Below the pieces are notes generated by a model. It had not been told where the DNA came from. It searched no databases and saw only the letters and a list, made by a program, of their open reading frames with translations. Shown piece after piece: positions 33,432 to 46,235 of a DNA stretch of 64,000 bases; positions within the stretch are counted from its first letter, which is position 1, and each line of letters starts with the position of its first letter. The stretch is from assembly GCF_046630445.1 (NCBI RefSeq), contig NC_092339.1, positions 80,127,501 through 80,191,500 of the forward strand. Direction: 5' to 3'. The position numbers and the translations under genes are program-made. Origin of the DNA: Rutidosis leptorrhynchoides (taxonomy: Eukaryota > Streptophyta > Magnoliopsida > Asterales > Asteraceae).

Positions 33432-34205
33432 AGTAGGTCTATCTCCGGATAGAGTATTAAGTAGCTGACACGCTACTTGTTCAGACACTTTATTATTATG
33501 TTTATGCCCTGTATGAATACCATGTGTAGTTAGATATTGCCATGCTAGTTAAGACGATTGCATGACTGATTATCTGTGATATTATGTGCTCACCTTGTTA
33601 GTTGGACACCAATCGAGGTGGCGAGGTTGGGAACCCACTAAGGTGGTAAGGTAGGGTTGATGTAAGGTCGACTGTGGTAGCCTGGTCGGGTCATTATGTT
33701 ACTGATTGTTCAGTATAGCATAGAAGGACGCATGTGTTGCGTCTGGATGGTTATGCAGTGGAGTCAGTAAAGCGGACTATCGGTAGACTGTAGCCTGATC
33801 ATCTAAGTCGTGTACTCGTACAAGCCGCTGATCATCATATTGTCAGTTGTTGTTATATGCTAGTTCAGGACGTTAGCATAGTTGTGACCGTTGCATGTTC
33901 AGTTGCTTATGCTTGGTCTGTTAGATAGTATCCATTCACTTAGCTGTTGTGCTAATTCCCCCACATTTCCACCCCTTGCAGGTTTAGGTACTGCTGGTTA
34001 GGAAGGGTGTTGCGGATGGGTTAGAAGACATGTTTGACTATGAGCTAAACTCTGATGTTTTCTCTTTGTACTGTTTTACATAACATCGTTGCTTTTGGAA
34101 TGTTAACTAAGTTGATTTGTTAACTATGGTTTGTAAATATTAACTAAGGTTGTTTTGGTAATTATGTAAATACTTTCGTTGTGTTAAAAAAATCAGGGTG
34201 TTACA

Positions 34206-34837
34206 CATTATACGGAATAAAATGTAGATCTCCTGTTTGTTAGAATGAAGTGGGAGATGGACAATTAACCGGCCCAGAAATCATTCATGGGACTACGGAG
34301 AAGATTGTTCATATTCGGGATAGGTTGAAAACTGCTTAAAGCCGCCAAAAGAGTTATGCCGATATCCGAAGAAAGTCCTTAGAATTTCAAGTTGGCGATA
34401 AGGTTATGTTGAAAGTGTCACCCTGGAAGGATGTGATTAGATTTGGTAAACGTGGGAATTTGAGCCCGAGATATATTGGACCTTTCGAGATAACTGAAAG
34501 AATTGGTCCGGTTGCGTTTCGTTTAAGATTGCCACATGAACTTAGTGAAATTCACGATGTTTTTCACATATCCAACCTGAAAAAGTGTTTGGCAGATGAA
34601 AGTCTTATCATTCCTTTTGAGGAATTACAAATTGATGATAAATTACATTTCGTTGAAGAACCCATCGAAATGATAGACCGTGAGGTCAAGAAATTGAGGC
34701 AAAGCCGAATACCTATTATTAAAGTTCGTTGGAATACGCGACGAGGTTCAGAATTCACGTGGGAACGTGAGGATCACATGAAACGGAAGTATCCTCATTT
34801 ATTCTCCGAAACCACGACAACAGTTGACGCTACCTAA
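34206..34837 (+). pseudogene. Element X integrase C-terminus and chromodomain
   Basis: This continues the integrase fragment at 21905-22288 after LTR B. Residues YGIKCRSPVC are followed by TAG where Trp is expected. A TAA replaces Gln in the '[12 protein letters not shown]' segment. From 34406 it is open: [29 protein letters not shown] (GPY/F module), then FHISNLKKCL, then the chromodomain IPIIKVRWNTRRGSEFTWEREDHM and RKYPHLF. It ends at a normal stop (34835-34837). PPT and LTR D follow directly. The chromodomain places X among chromoviruses, Tekay-like by inference. Confidence 0.9.
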
Positions 34838-34874
34838 AAATTTCGGGACGAAATTTAATTTAACGGGTAGGTAC
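34838..34874 (+). other. PPT region of element X
   Basis: aatttcgggacgaaatttaa followed by tttaacgggtaggtac lies directly between the pol stop and the LTR D start. It is almost the same as the family A PPT region at 26394-26432. Confidence 0.8.
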
Positions 34875-37800
34875 TGTGACAGTCCGCTAAAAACCCTTCT
34901 TGTAATAAACACGTTCGATGTAATGTATTAACTTTTTCAATACATTATAACACTTTAAGTATGTGATTATGAAGCATTTCTATGTTTATGTCATATGTTT
35001 CGTACCTAGCTTAGAAATTCCAGTTTCGCTATTTTTAGCATATCTCGATCATACGGACTCGAAATAAGGTGATTCGAAAGCCCAGACGTTCATATTTTGA
35101 AGGGCTACAACCTTATTTAATATAAAAATAAATAAAATGCATACTCCCTCCCATATGAACGTCCACACACATACACACACATCACCACCAAACACACCTC
35201 TTTGACTTCTTAAGACCCATTTAGCTTCTAATTACTTTCATTTTTTATATCACTAAGCACACACACAACATAAATCTTCTCTCTAGCTTCCAAGACTCAA
35301 GAACACTTCCATTTCCATCCCAAAAATCGTCCATTACCACCATCTATCTTCATCATCTATTGTTAGAACTTGCATCAAGATTACATCTACTACAAGTCTC
35401 TCTTGTTGCATTTCAATAAAAAGCCTTTCAAACCTTTGAACTTTCTACACTTTTAGGCTGTAAGTATACTTATCTTAACTAATTTAAACATCCATTTAAG
35501 TATTATACATATTATTCTTGTAATCTTAAGGATTTGTTCATAAAACACAATACTTGTTGTTTGCTGAATTTTTCTCCTAAAAATTTACAACTTGGGTCTG
35601 CTATAACGACTTAAAATATTTGTGTTTTAGTTTAAAGATTTTCATTTAGTTGAATTACTACTCAATGGCTTTCCATCCATGTATGATACATGTCTAGATC
35701 ATGAGTAAAAGTGCTTCAAGTTGCATTAAACATTTTGCATGTCAAATCTGTTGGAATTTCTGACCAACATATGAACATTATGTTGTTAACATTTTTGTGA
35801 AAGTTTTCTTTTTCTAATATGCGTTTGTATTGGATAGATATCTCAATGACCTAAAATCTCCAACTTGATTCACCCGAAAAGGTGAAGGGAGGTGAGAGAT
35901 ATGCCCAATATATTAAAGACAATCATGACATAAATTGCTGAAATCAGTTTTGAAATAGATGAATGATACATTTCGTGTTTAGATGACCATAAAGTCATCA
36001 TTTGGTTATTTTCAAAGTTTATCGGTGTTATTTTATATATGTGAGAGCTATGGAACAAATATATTTACCAAGATTTTGTGTTTAAGTATATTTAACAAAA
36101 ATAGTTTAGTCAATGTATCGGGTTTTGTTGTGCTGAAAACATTCGATTTTTCGTCGCCAATAAAACATGACATACAAGCCTAGTATGAGATTACTGTTCA
36201 AATGACTTTTAATGTCAACTAATTAAACTAATTCTCAGAGGTTTCTAATTTACATAAAGACATGAGACTAGCGAGATAAACTCTCTGAAAAGACAATCGT
36301 TATGTTTTGTTGTTTGAATTTTAGTTTTACAATTTATACTTGCAAAGATTTTGCATTCTGGAATAATTGATGAATCTTTGATTCATGAGCTTTGGATATG
36401 AATTAATTCCAGATGTTAGACAAATCTTGGCTTTGGAATTACTCAATTTAAGTTTTTCGTTTGTAGATTATGTACCGAGCAAATTTAGTTGTCCAACCGT
36501 CACACAAGCTGACCACTACAGCAAGAGGTACATATTTGGGTGACTTGAGTGGGTGTGACTATATGCGTTGGAAAGTAAACTCAATAAGATACGTTCTAGA
36601 ATTCGAATGATTTTCTAAATCTTTATATTTTGTGAATTATGACCAAAACAAAACTAACTTCCAAATCAGTCCACTATCGAACGTTAGAGATTTACTACTT
36701 ATTTACAAATCACACTTAAACATGATTACAAGCATAACGATGATACGTTTACCACTTGACTTTATTTGAACAGTAATGTATAGACTTTGACCGTCCTTTT
36801 ATGCCTTAGGACGCACACGGAATCCTTTGCATTCATACCACTTGCTTAGTTGCTAGCACACGCTTTGTTACTTGATAACTTTCAAGGTGAGTTTCATAGC
36901 CCCGTTTTTACTGTTTTCAAACATTGGGGGTGAGATAACATGCTTGTTTTGTTTTACATACTGGACACAAGTGTACTAAACTTATTTTATGCATGAGTTG
37001 ATAATCACAAATCCCTTAGCTCAGTAATGGTTAATTACCGGTTTGGTAAGCGCGAATCCTAATGATAGATCTATCGAGTTTGACAACTCCACTAGCGTTG
37101 GTCGCGCCAACGTTTAACGGGTGTTTAGTACTTCGAGTTTGTGCACATGATTAGGTGCATAGTTGTAGTGACCCGAACTTTTCCATGTTTATATATATAT
37201 TAAATGAAATTGTTATTTACATGATTAAGTGTTTCCAACATATTAAGCAATCAAACTTGTTAAGACTTGATTAATTGAAATAGGTTTCATATAGACAATT
37301 GACCACCCAAGTTGACAGGTGATTCACGAACGTTAAAACTTGTAAAAACTATATGATGACACATATATGGTTATATATATAGTTAACATGATATTATGAT
37401 AAGTAAAAATATCATTAAGTATATTAATAATGAACTACATATGTAAAAACAAGACTACTAACTTAATGATTTTGAAACGAGACATATATGCAACGATTAT
37501 CGTTGTAACGACAATTAATGTATATATATCATATTAAGAAATATTCGTACATCATAATATCATGATAATATAATAATTTAAAATCTCATTTGATATTATA
37601 AACATTGGGTTAACAACATTTAACAAGATCGTTAACCTAAAGGTTTCAAAACAACACTTACATGTAACGACTAACGATGACTTAATCGACTCAGTTAAAA
37701 TGTATATACATGTAGTGTTTTAATATGTATTCATACACTTTTTAAAGACTTCAAGACACTTATCAAAATAATTCTACTTAACAAAAATGCTTACAATTAC

Positions 37801-40800
37801 ATCCTCGTTCAGTTTCATCAACAATTCTACTCGTATGCACCTGTATTCGTACTCGTACAATACACAGCTTTTAGATGTATGTACTATTGGTATATACACT
37901 CCAATGATCAGCTCTTAGCAGCCCATGTGAGTCACCTAACACATGTGGGAACCATCATTTGGCAACTAGCATGAAATATCTCATAAAATTACAAAAATAT
38001 GAGTAATCATTCATGACTTATTTACATGAAAACAAAATTACATATCCTTTATATCTAATCCATAGACCAACGACCAAAAACACCTAAAAACACTTTCATT
38101 CTTCAATTTTCTTCATCTAATTGATCTCTCTCAAGTTCTATCTTCAAGTTCTAAGTGTTCTTCATAAATTCTACAAGTTCTAGTTTCATAAAATCAAGAA
38201 TACTTCCAAGTTTGCTAGCTTACTTCCAATCTTGTAGAGTGATCATTCAACCTCAAGAAATCTTTCTTATTTACAGTAAGATATCTTTCTAATACAAGGT
38301 AATACTCATATTTAAACTTTGATTCAATTTCTATAACTATAACAATCTTATTTCGAGTGAAAATCTTACTTGAACTGTTTTCGTGTCATGATTCTGCTTC
38401 AAGAACTTTCAAGCCATCCAAGGATCCTTTGAAGCTAGATCCATTTTTCTCATTTCCAGTAGCTTTATCCAGAAAACTTAAGGTAGTAATGATGTTCATA
38501 ACATCATTCGATTCATACATATAAAGCTATCTTATTCGAAGGTTTAAACTTGTAATCACTAGAACATAGTTTAGTTAATTCTAAACAAACAAAAGTTAAT
38601 CCTTCTAACTTGACTTTTAAAATCAACTAAACACATGTTCTATATCTATATAATATGCTAACTTAATGATTTAAAACCTAGAAACACGAAAAACACCGTA
38701 AAACCGGATTTACGCCGTCGTAGTAACACCGCGGGCTGTTTTGGGTTAGTTAATTAAAAACTATGATAAACTTTGATTTAAAAGTTGTTCTTCTGGGAAA
38801 ATGATTTTTCTTATGAACATGAAACTATATCCAAAAATCATGGTTAAACTCAAAGTGGAAGTATGTTTTCTGAAATGGTCATCTAGACGTCGTTCTTTCG
38901 ACTAAAATGACTACCTTTACAAAAACGACTTGTAACTTATATTTCTGACTATAAACCTATACTTTTTCTGTTTAGATTCATAAAATAGAGTTCAATATGA
39001 AACCATAGCAATTTGATTCACTCAAAAACGGATTTAAAATGAAGAAGTTATGGGTAAAACAAGATTGGATAATTTTTCTTGTTGTAGGAACGTGAAAATC
39101 GGTAACAAATCTATATTAATCATATCCTAGCTAACTTATATTGTATTATACATGTATTCTAATATATTATGTAATCTTGGGATACCATAGACACGTATGC
39201 AAATGTTTTGACATATCATATCGACCCATGTGTATATATTATTTGGAACAACCATAGACACTCTATATGCAGTAATGTGGGAGTTAGCTATACAGGGTTG
39301 AGGTTGATTCCAAATATATATATACTTTGAGTTGTGATCAGCCTGAGACGTGTATACACTGGGTCGTGGATTGATTCAAGATAATATATATCAATTTTTT
39401 TCTGTACATCTAACGTTGGACAACTAGTTGTAGGTTACTAACGAGGACAGCTGACTTAATAAACTTAAAACATCAAAATGTATTAAAAGTGTTGTAAATA
39501 TATTTTGAATATACTTTGATATATATGTACATATTTGTTATAGGTTCGTGAATCGACCAGTGGCCAAGTCTTACTTCCCGACGAAGTAAAAATCTGTGAA
39601 AGTGAGTTATAGTCCCACTTTTAAAATCTAATATTTTTGGGATGAGAATACATGCAGGTTTTATAAATGATTTACAAAATAGACACAAGTACGTGAAACT
39701 ACATTCTATGGTTGAATTATCGAAATCGAATATGCCCCTTTTATTAAGTCTGGTAATCTAAGAATTAGGAAACAGACACCCTAATTGACGCGAATCCTAA
39801 AGATAGATCTATTGGGCCTAACAAACCCCATCCAAAGTACCGGATGCTTTAGTACTTCGAAATTTATATCATATCCGAAGGGTGTCCCGGAATGATGGGG
39901 ATATTCTTATATATGCATCTTGTTAATGTCGGTTACCAGGTGTTCACCATATGAATGATTTTTATCTCTATGTATGGGATGTATATTGAAATATGAAATC
40001 TTGTGGTCTATTGTTACGATTTGATATATATAGGTTAAACCTATAACTCACCAACATTTTTATTGACTTTTAAAGCATGTTTATTCTCAGGTGAATATTA
40101 AGAGCTTCCGCTGTTGCATACTAAAATAAGGACAAGATTTGGAGTCCATGTTTGTATGATATTATATAAAAACTGCATTCAAGAAACATATGTCGATGTA
40201 ATATATTTCTATTGTAAACCATTATGTAATGGTCGTGTGTAAACAGTATATTTTAGATTATCATTATTTGATAATCTACGTAATGCTTTTGAAACCTTTA
40301 TTGATAAAATAAAGGTTATGGTTGTTTTAAAAATGAATGCAGTCTTTGAAAAACGTCTCATATAGAGGTCAAAACCTCGCAACGAAATCAATTAATATGG
40401 AACGTTTATAATCAATATGAACGGGACATTTCAATAGTTATATACATAGGGTACTTGTTTGATACGTTAAGCTTGATTACTGAGTGCTCACTTGCATAAA
40501 ACTTTTTACTGTTTTTGAACAACTGTTAAATCATGTGGTCCAGTTATTTGTTTATTACTTAAACCTATACACTGACCAACATTCGTGTTGACGTTTTAGC
40601 ATGTTTTATCTCAGGTACTTAGCTTACGCTTCTGCATCGCATCTTAAATCAAGCATGGTCGTGTCATAGGATTGAACGACGTCTTTTGCTTTTGTGAAAA
40701 ACTTGATACATTTATGTTTCTTTTGCAACTAATACTTACTTATCATGTAATGTGGGTAGAAATACTTTAGTACTTGTCTTGTAAACTTGGAATTTTGTCT

Positions 40801-40922
40801 TTTGAAGTGTTAAATGAATGTATCTTTTGAAAACGTTGCACCTTAGAAGTCAGCCATTGTTATCTGGGACAGGTTAAGTCGTGACTTATCCCGGGATCCG
40901 AGATTGCGGCACGACATTGTCA
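34875..40922 (+). repeat. Element X 3' LTR (family D), carrying a solo LTR A
   Basis: The left end TGTGACAGTCCGC follows the PPT. The right end is inferred at CACGACATTGTCA (40922) by analogy with the other LTR ends here. It contains a CT-rich leader, a donor-like GTAAGTA at 35460, and the conserved 'catgtggtcca...ttgacg...agcatg...ctcaggt' block (40529-40616). The solo LTR A (37164-40433) splits it; without it the LTR is about 2.8 kb. The chance ORFs inside are not genes. Confidence 0.75.
37159..40438 (+). mobile_element. Family A solo LTR with TSD ATAGT
   Basis: TGTAGTGACCCG at 37164 through ACGGGACATTTCA at 40433, flanked by ATAGT at 37159-37163 and 40434-40438. It matches the 5' LTR at 54370-57619 along its length and lacks the minisatellite of the minus-strand element. 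No internal region remains, so it arose by LTR-LTR recombination. Confidence 0.95.
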
Positions 40923-41253
40923 AACTAAATTTGATCAAAAATGGTGACAGTGAATTCTGCGGTCGTACTGCGGTTGACCGTGGTGGCGACCGTGCAACTT
41001 GTTTTCACAAAAATGCGTTGCATATTCTGTCTGGGCTTCTACGGTCAGGTATACGGTCGACCGTACTTTGATCGTGTAATCTTAAGATGTTTATTTTCAT
41101 TCTAAGTTTTGTTTGATATGGTCATTTGCAAGATCAAGTATGGATTACTGAACTTGCGTGTTTTATGTTAAGATGTCGATCATCACTTGTGCATATGTAA
41201 GTGTCATCATCAAAACATATAGTTTGGTTAAGCATCATACTTAACTTTATCGA
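40923..41253. repeat. Unclassified LTR-like remnant with a perfect palindrome
   Basis: No gene. It holds TACGGTCGACCGTA (41052-41065, perfect 14-bp palindrome) and related gcggtc/gaccgt motifs (40961-41005). They resemble the palindrome clusters of LTR B, so this may be the flank of another LTR into which X was inserted. That is inference. Confidence 0.35.
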
Positions 41254-41445
41254 TTAGTCCATTAACCAACATTCAACCAACACGTCATTAGATGCCAAGT
41301 TCCAAATCCACGTGTCTTGCCTTCTGTTGCTCCTCGTCATGTTGGATATTTCTTTTGTCAGCAGTTGTAACTTACAGCCCAGTTTACTTGTGAGACTAAC
41401 TCCAAGTAAACTCCATTCAATGCTCTGTCCAGCGAACTCTTTCAC
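41254..41445 (-). pseudogene. Possible LINE reverse-transcriptase C-terminal fragment
   Basis: On the minus strand an open stretch contains NRRQDTWIWNLASNDVLVECW. It resembles the 'D.W.W.L...G.F.V' segment that precedes the zf-RVT domain in plant LINEs. It is short and isolated, and the identification is weak. The + strand frame over the same bases looks fortuitous. Confidence 0.3.
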
Positions 41446-41849
41446 TTACACGAGCAGATTTCACAATTTTAATCCGAAAAGGTCTATTGAACCTGTCCAA
41501 GAGTTTAGTATTTTCAAGCCAACACTGCTCTCAAAATCGCGTTAATGATCCATCCCCAATATCTTTTTTGAAAGTTCTTAAAATATTAACTCCAAGAGAA
41601 TCTAGTTTTCTGCCCAGTTTTATTTGATGTTATTCCAGGGGGTATTCTTTTGCTTCATGCGTGCAGATGTGTAATTTTCAACCCACCTTCCAACTCATAT
41701 ATACTTTTTATAACACAGAACCATAGGACTTGGTTTTTATTGTGAAAACACCATCACTATTTACCTAACAATGCCCAATTTTGAATTTTTTTTTATAAAA
41801 TAATGTTCATATTGTACATGATACTATTAATATCAATGCCCGTGTCACA

Positions 41850-42255
41850 TATGGTTTTTTAGAATTTGTGGTAATTTGCTTTGGAAGAATCGTAACACTA
41901 AGTTTTTTCAAGATAAAAGTTGGAACATTCCTGTCGCCATCAACGAAATTTAAGTGTGTTCTCTTGAGTGGATCTCAAGAAGAGGTAAAGAAAAAAAAGA
42001 TCGAGTGGCATGTGTGGCTTAAAAAAACCGAGTGTCTAAATTGTATAGTTTCGATATGGGTTGAGTTGTCGAGCTCAATTCATGTTATGTTTTCGTGATT
42101 TTTGGCTTTGATTTGTAAGCTTTCTGTGTCTGTATTGCCCTATTTTTACGTGTCTTCTTTTTGCATGTTTTTGGGTTGTATTTGCCCCATGCCTTAAGCT
42201 TCCCGGTGTACTTTATTTTTAAGTATAAATATTATCGATTTGTTTTTTAAAAAAA
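41850..42255 (+). pseudogene. 3' end of a LINE (zf-RVT C-terminal region and 3' UTR)
   Basis: Across a frameshift the + strand reads LWKNRNTKFFQDKSWNIPVAIN, then WISRRGK and IEWHVWLK. This pattern is typical of the very C-terminus of plant non-LTR retrotransposon ORF2. It is followed by a GT-rich 3' UTR ending in an A-rich run (tttttaaaaaaatag, about 42245-42257). The 5' portion is missing, as expected for 5'-truncated LINE insertions. Confidence 0.65.
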
Positions 42256-42296
42256 TAGTCCACTTAAGAATCTCATTCATTATTAGCGACTTAACT

Positions 42297-43053
42297 GTCG
42301 CTTAGAGTCTAAATTAAACTTCATGCAGGTTTAAAGCCCATGAAAATTTGATTCTACAATTTTCTTGGCGTCTCACATTTTTTTTATTGTTTTTTTTAAC
42401 CTACTTATTGATCGGATGTCCATTCAGAAGCGATCTCTCTATCCATAGAACATTCATAGGAAGGACTTTCTCTATTATTGGGGTGTTTCACTCTGAATAG
42501 AGAAATGACTTCTCTTTATTTTAGGATAGAGGAAGAATTGTCTACATCATCGCTCCCCCATAGCCCACTTATGTGAGTTTGAGTTTTGTTGTTGTTTTTA
42601 AGAATCTCATTCAGTTTTAATTTTAGTTTTTAACTGCTCATTAGATGTATATTCTGATTTGATATGGTTAGAGAGAATTTCGGATAAAAACCAACTTATC
42701 CTCTAGATGATATAAAAATTATAATGGACTAAATAAATTATACGGTAAATAATTTATATAACAACAAAACTCAATCCTACAAAAGTGGAATATGCAGAAA
42801 GTAAAATGTAGACAATATTTCTCCTATCCTAGAACAAAGAGAAGTCATTTCTTCACCCATAGTGAAACACCCTAAGTATAAAGTAAGTCCCTATTCTCAA
42901 TGTTCTATGGATAAAGAGATTGTTTCCGAATGGACATCCGACCAATAATTAGGTTATTAAAAAAGATGTGAGATAAGACGTCATGAAAATAGTAGAATCA
43001 AATTTTCATGGGTTTTAAATCTGCCTAGAGTTCAATTTAGATTCTAAACGACG
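42297..43053. mobile_element. Inverted-repeat (foldback or MITE-like) element with ~250-bp arms
   Basis: The left arm 42297-42546 is imperfectly complementary to the right arm 42808-43053. Matching blocks include 'cccatgaaaatttgattcta', 'ggtcggatgtccattc' (with variants), 'ctatccatagaacatt' and 'gaaatgacttctcttt'. About 260 bp of AT-rich spacer separates the arms. I see no coding region or transposase, and I did not find clear target duplications. Confidence 0.8.
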
Positions 43054-43162
43054 CTTGTTGTTGACTCGATTAATAAAGCCAATAGTTTATATATTCGTTA
43101 GGGGCATTAATGATTGATTTGATTGAATATGTGTGCACATCAATTGCATTCAATTACTCCTA

Positions 43163-43163
<1 letters not shown>

Positions 43164-43246
<83 letters not shown>
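43164..43246. repeat. (TA)n microsatellite
   Basis: About 40 TA units near the proposed left end of the Helitron-like segment. Confidence 0.98.
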
Positions 43247-43248
<2 letters not shown>

Positions 43249-45087
43249 CTGCCACGTGTCACACCCTTATTCATTCTCACACAATAACTTTTTGTCAGAG
43301 TTTAGAATTAAAAAATTCAGAAAAATCATACAACTGACGCGTGTCCCTAAATTTACAGGCATATTTACTCATTTTTATCAAAACCGCCTCCTTTGATATT
43401 TTTTCAAAAAATTATGGTGATATCTCATCTTCCACAGATTTCAAAAACAATATGGATGTTGATGATTACTTCATTAGTTCTCCATCGCGATTTAGGGTTT
43501 TCTTACTAGAGATGCTGAATTAGGGTTATCAAAATCATCGCCAAATCATTCATTCGGTAAAGTAAATCTTATTTACTTGAACATTGTATTCATCCTCAAA
43601 CATAAATCGACGCTGCGAACAAATCCTTCATTCATCATCCAATCGGTTACGAACAAATCGATTCAATCAGAATTAACAGATCGATTCAACATATCGATGA
43701 AACAGATCGATTCAATCAGACTAAATCGATTCAACATATAACAATTGTTCAATCAGGGTTCTCCAGGACTCAGTATATCACAAAGGATCGGTGTAGGTTT
43801 CTTTCAAATTTATACTGAATATCTTCCTATAGGTTATGTTTTCTTTGATTATTTTATTTATGTGCTTTTTTTTCTGTTTCGGTTTAATATTATTTGCTTT
43901 GTACTGATTGTTATATGTATTGTTTTTGATGATAAAATGTCTAAAGATTTTCGTACAATATATTATTACTGGGATAAGTTGCTTTATTGTTTTTTGCTTA
44001 TATATATAGTGTTTACTAAGATGGCTGAAGAGGCAAAACAGAGATGGTAATGAACTAATGATGGATGCCAGTTTTCCGGTTATGATACCAACTATGTTTC
44101 TTTAAGACAAGTTGCAATTAAGACAAGTTGGATTTAGGAGCTTAATGTGCCTCTTCTTTTATGCGTATGAGGTGTTTGAAGAAATGACAAATACGTATTC
44201 GGCTATAGTCCCATGTAAAGTGACCATCTTTCTTTCATTGCAATGATTTTGATACTTTCGGTCACTTTTTGTTAATGTCAATGTGTAGATTAAAATCTTT
44301 GCCCATAGTTTCATTTAAGTTTGAGCATGAAGAGAATAACAAAATACCTGCATTCATAAGAAGAGTATTCTGAGTTGTTGTCTAAAGCTCTATATGATAC
44401 AAGTAAAATTATGTTTGCATTTGTCTAACTGGGTCACTGTCATATTATGTTTAAAAGTAGTTGGAACTGCCCTGTACAAAATCAGGCTGCTGGGCAAGAG
44501 TAATAAATGTGTTTTCACTGCAACCTTAGTGTGTTGAGTGCATTTATTTTATGGCTTCATGTGCTGCAAATCATCAGGATTTAGTGACTTCAGATAATTG
44601 TAAAAGGAAACCAAATTTCATGCTTTTTGATACAACACTTGAAGGAAAGAAGCTGCTAAGAATAATCTGTCTGCTTATAAAGCTGCTCAGGTTAATTCTT
44701 GTCCTTCATCTTAGCAAATGATTATGTACAGTGCTAACGACTCAACTGTTCATCGTGCTATCCGTGGAGGTTATTTTGCCTTTTCTTCTCAGGTAAGAAG
44801 TTTATTTTCTTCTTCATGTATTTCGAGAAGCCTTGCTAGGATTTATGTATTTCGTCTTTGCAGAAAGTGACACAACTCACAAGTTGATCAACATAATAAA
44901 AAGACGATCTATAGCATCTCCATTTATTGTATGGTTTCATGACATCTTATACTTCATAACAAATTGGTATATTTATGTTGGACATGATCTACAGACAAAT
45001 GTGATTGATTTTATTATCCATTAACTTGCATTTGCCAAACTTATTCTTAGATTTAAACCCTGATTGTCAACTATCTACTTGTGCTAG
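43247..45087 (+). other. Helitron-like interior with unidentified exon-like pieces
   Basis: No intact gene. The stretch reads like intron and exon fragments. 'atggcttcatgtgctgcaaa' precedes an AG-flanked piece near 44575-44690. A further piece near 44720-44794 (...STVHRAIRGGYFAFSSQ) ends in CAG followed by a perfect donor gtaagaag. I could not assign these to families. Confidence 0.35.
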
Positions 45088-45207
45088 GTTTTAGCTTTGG
45101 TTGGTGATCAACTTGATTACAATGATAATATATGTGGCATTGTGTTAAGCATTCACTTTAATGAGGATATATTGAGCGTATGGAACCACAATGCATCTGA
45201 TAATCAG
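45088..45207 (+). pseudogene. Captured exon of an nCBP/eIF4E-type cap-binding protein
   Basis: A 120-bp, 40-codon block is bounded by ctag/ before and CAG/gtaag after. It encodes VLALVGDQLDYND, then NICGIVLSIHFNEDILSVW, then NHNASDNQ. This matches the cap-binding fold segment of plant nCBP (class II eIF4E, 4EHP-like), including the ICG.V.S.R..ED..S.W.......Q pattern. It is open with no stop. Flanking exons are not recognisable, so it is a single captured exon, not a working gene. In the source gene the protein binds the mRNA 5' cap. Confidence 0.85.
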
Positions 45208-45283
45208 GTAAGTTTATCGAATATCCCATGCTATCTGGTAAGATCAAATTTTTAATATGATGAAAAAAAAATTTTTTTTTTTA

Positions 45284-45366
45284 GCTAATATGATACAGGT
45301 CTTAGTCGATAGCTACAACAAACCACTTCCAGCTATTTTAGAGATTCCTTCAAAGGACAATGAGAG
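45284..45366 (+). pseudogene. Captured exon of V-type ATPase subunit F
   Basis: After a T-run and AG the + strand encodes ANMIQVLVDSYNKPLPAILE and then IPSKD. This is a highly conserved segment of the plant vacuolar H+-ATPase stalk subunit F (ANMIRFLVDSYNKP.PAILEIPSKD-type). A donor-like AG/gtatgt follows at 45366. It lies 76 bp after the nCBP exon on the same strand, although these are unrelated genes, so it is a captured fragment. The remaining subunit F sequence is absent. Confidence 0.8.
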
Positions 45367-46235
45367 GTATGTGTTTGGTGTACGCTCAATAATATTCACG
45401 ATCATAATCATACTTAACTGGGTACTAACTAATAAGATTAAAGGTTTCTTGGTTCGTTAACTTAAATATGGAGACTGATCCGCAAATGTAGAGTATGTGC
45501 TCAACCTACCCGAGTTATCTTATATATACTTCATTCATATTTTTTAAAACTACATCAGTAAATCTTAGTTTGTAGTATTTTTAAATTTATGTTTATTTGT
45601 TACCGTTTCACGAGGAGATTTTTGATTTCTTTGCTAAGTTGATACAAAGGGTCTCATCAAATAGTTATCAGCATACTGTTTAGATGTGTTTGTTAAGTGT
45701 CTAGATAAATCTGTAGGAACAAAGAGGTACATCAGAGTTAGCAAAATACGTAATGTTAGTTGTGGGCCACATGGCAAGATTTTAGGACAACTTAGTGATG
45801 CCATACAATGGGTTAGATGGGGCAAAATTTTATTCACAAATACTTTTTTATTCAGTTCCAAATGCTTGACACGTAGGAGATAAAACATGAGCCAAATAAA
45901 CTCAGCGACATATCTTATGGGTCGGAATTGCCACCTCTACGTAGTACTTATCTGCCATTTGATCTTATAGTGGATTCGTGAAATCTACTACCAACTTCCA
46001 TTCATTTGAGCAAGGAATAATAGTTGCATATTAAATTTCTGAATAGTAGTTTAACAACCTGAAGATTTCTTTCGTTTATGCTGGAGATGGCAATATGGTC
46101 ATATTGGGTAAAGGGTCAGAGGATGGTTTTGTGTTAGGTCACAAGAACTTTTTGCCTTCAATTTTTAGTCTGACTACATATTTGTTACTTTTTTTTCCTG
46201 TAAGGCATAAGACTAACATTGTGTTTTTATTGTAG

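Noticed and set aside
44833..45024. Possible host exon inside the Helitron-like segment
   Set aside because: I could not match it to any family; it may be intron sequence left from the captured genes.
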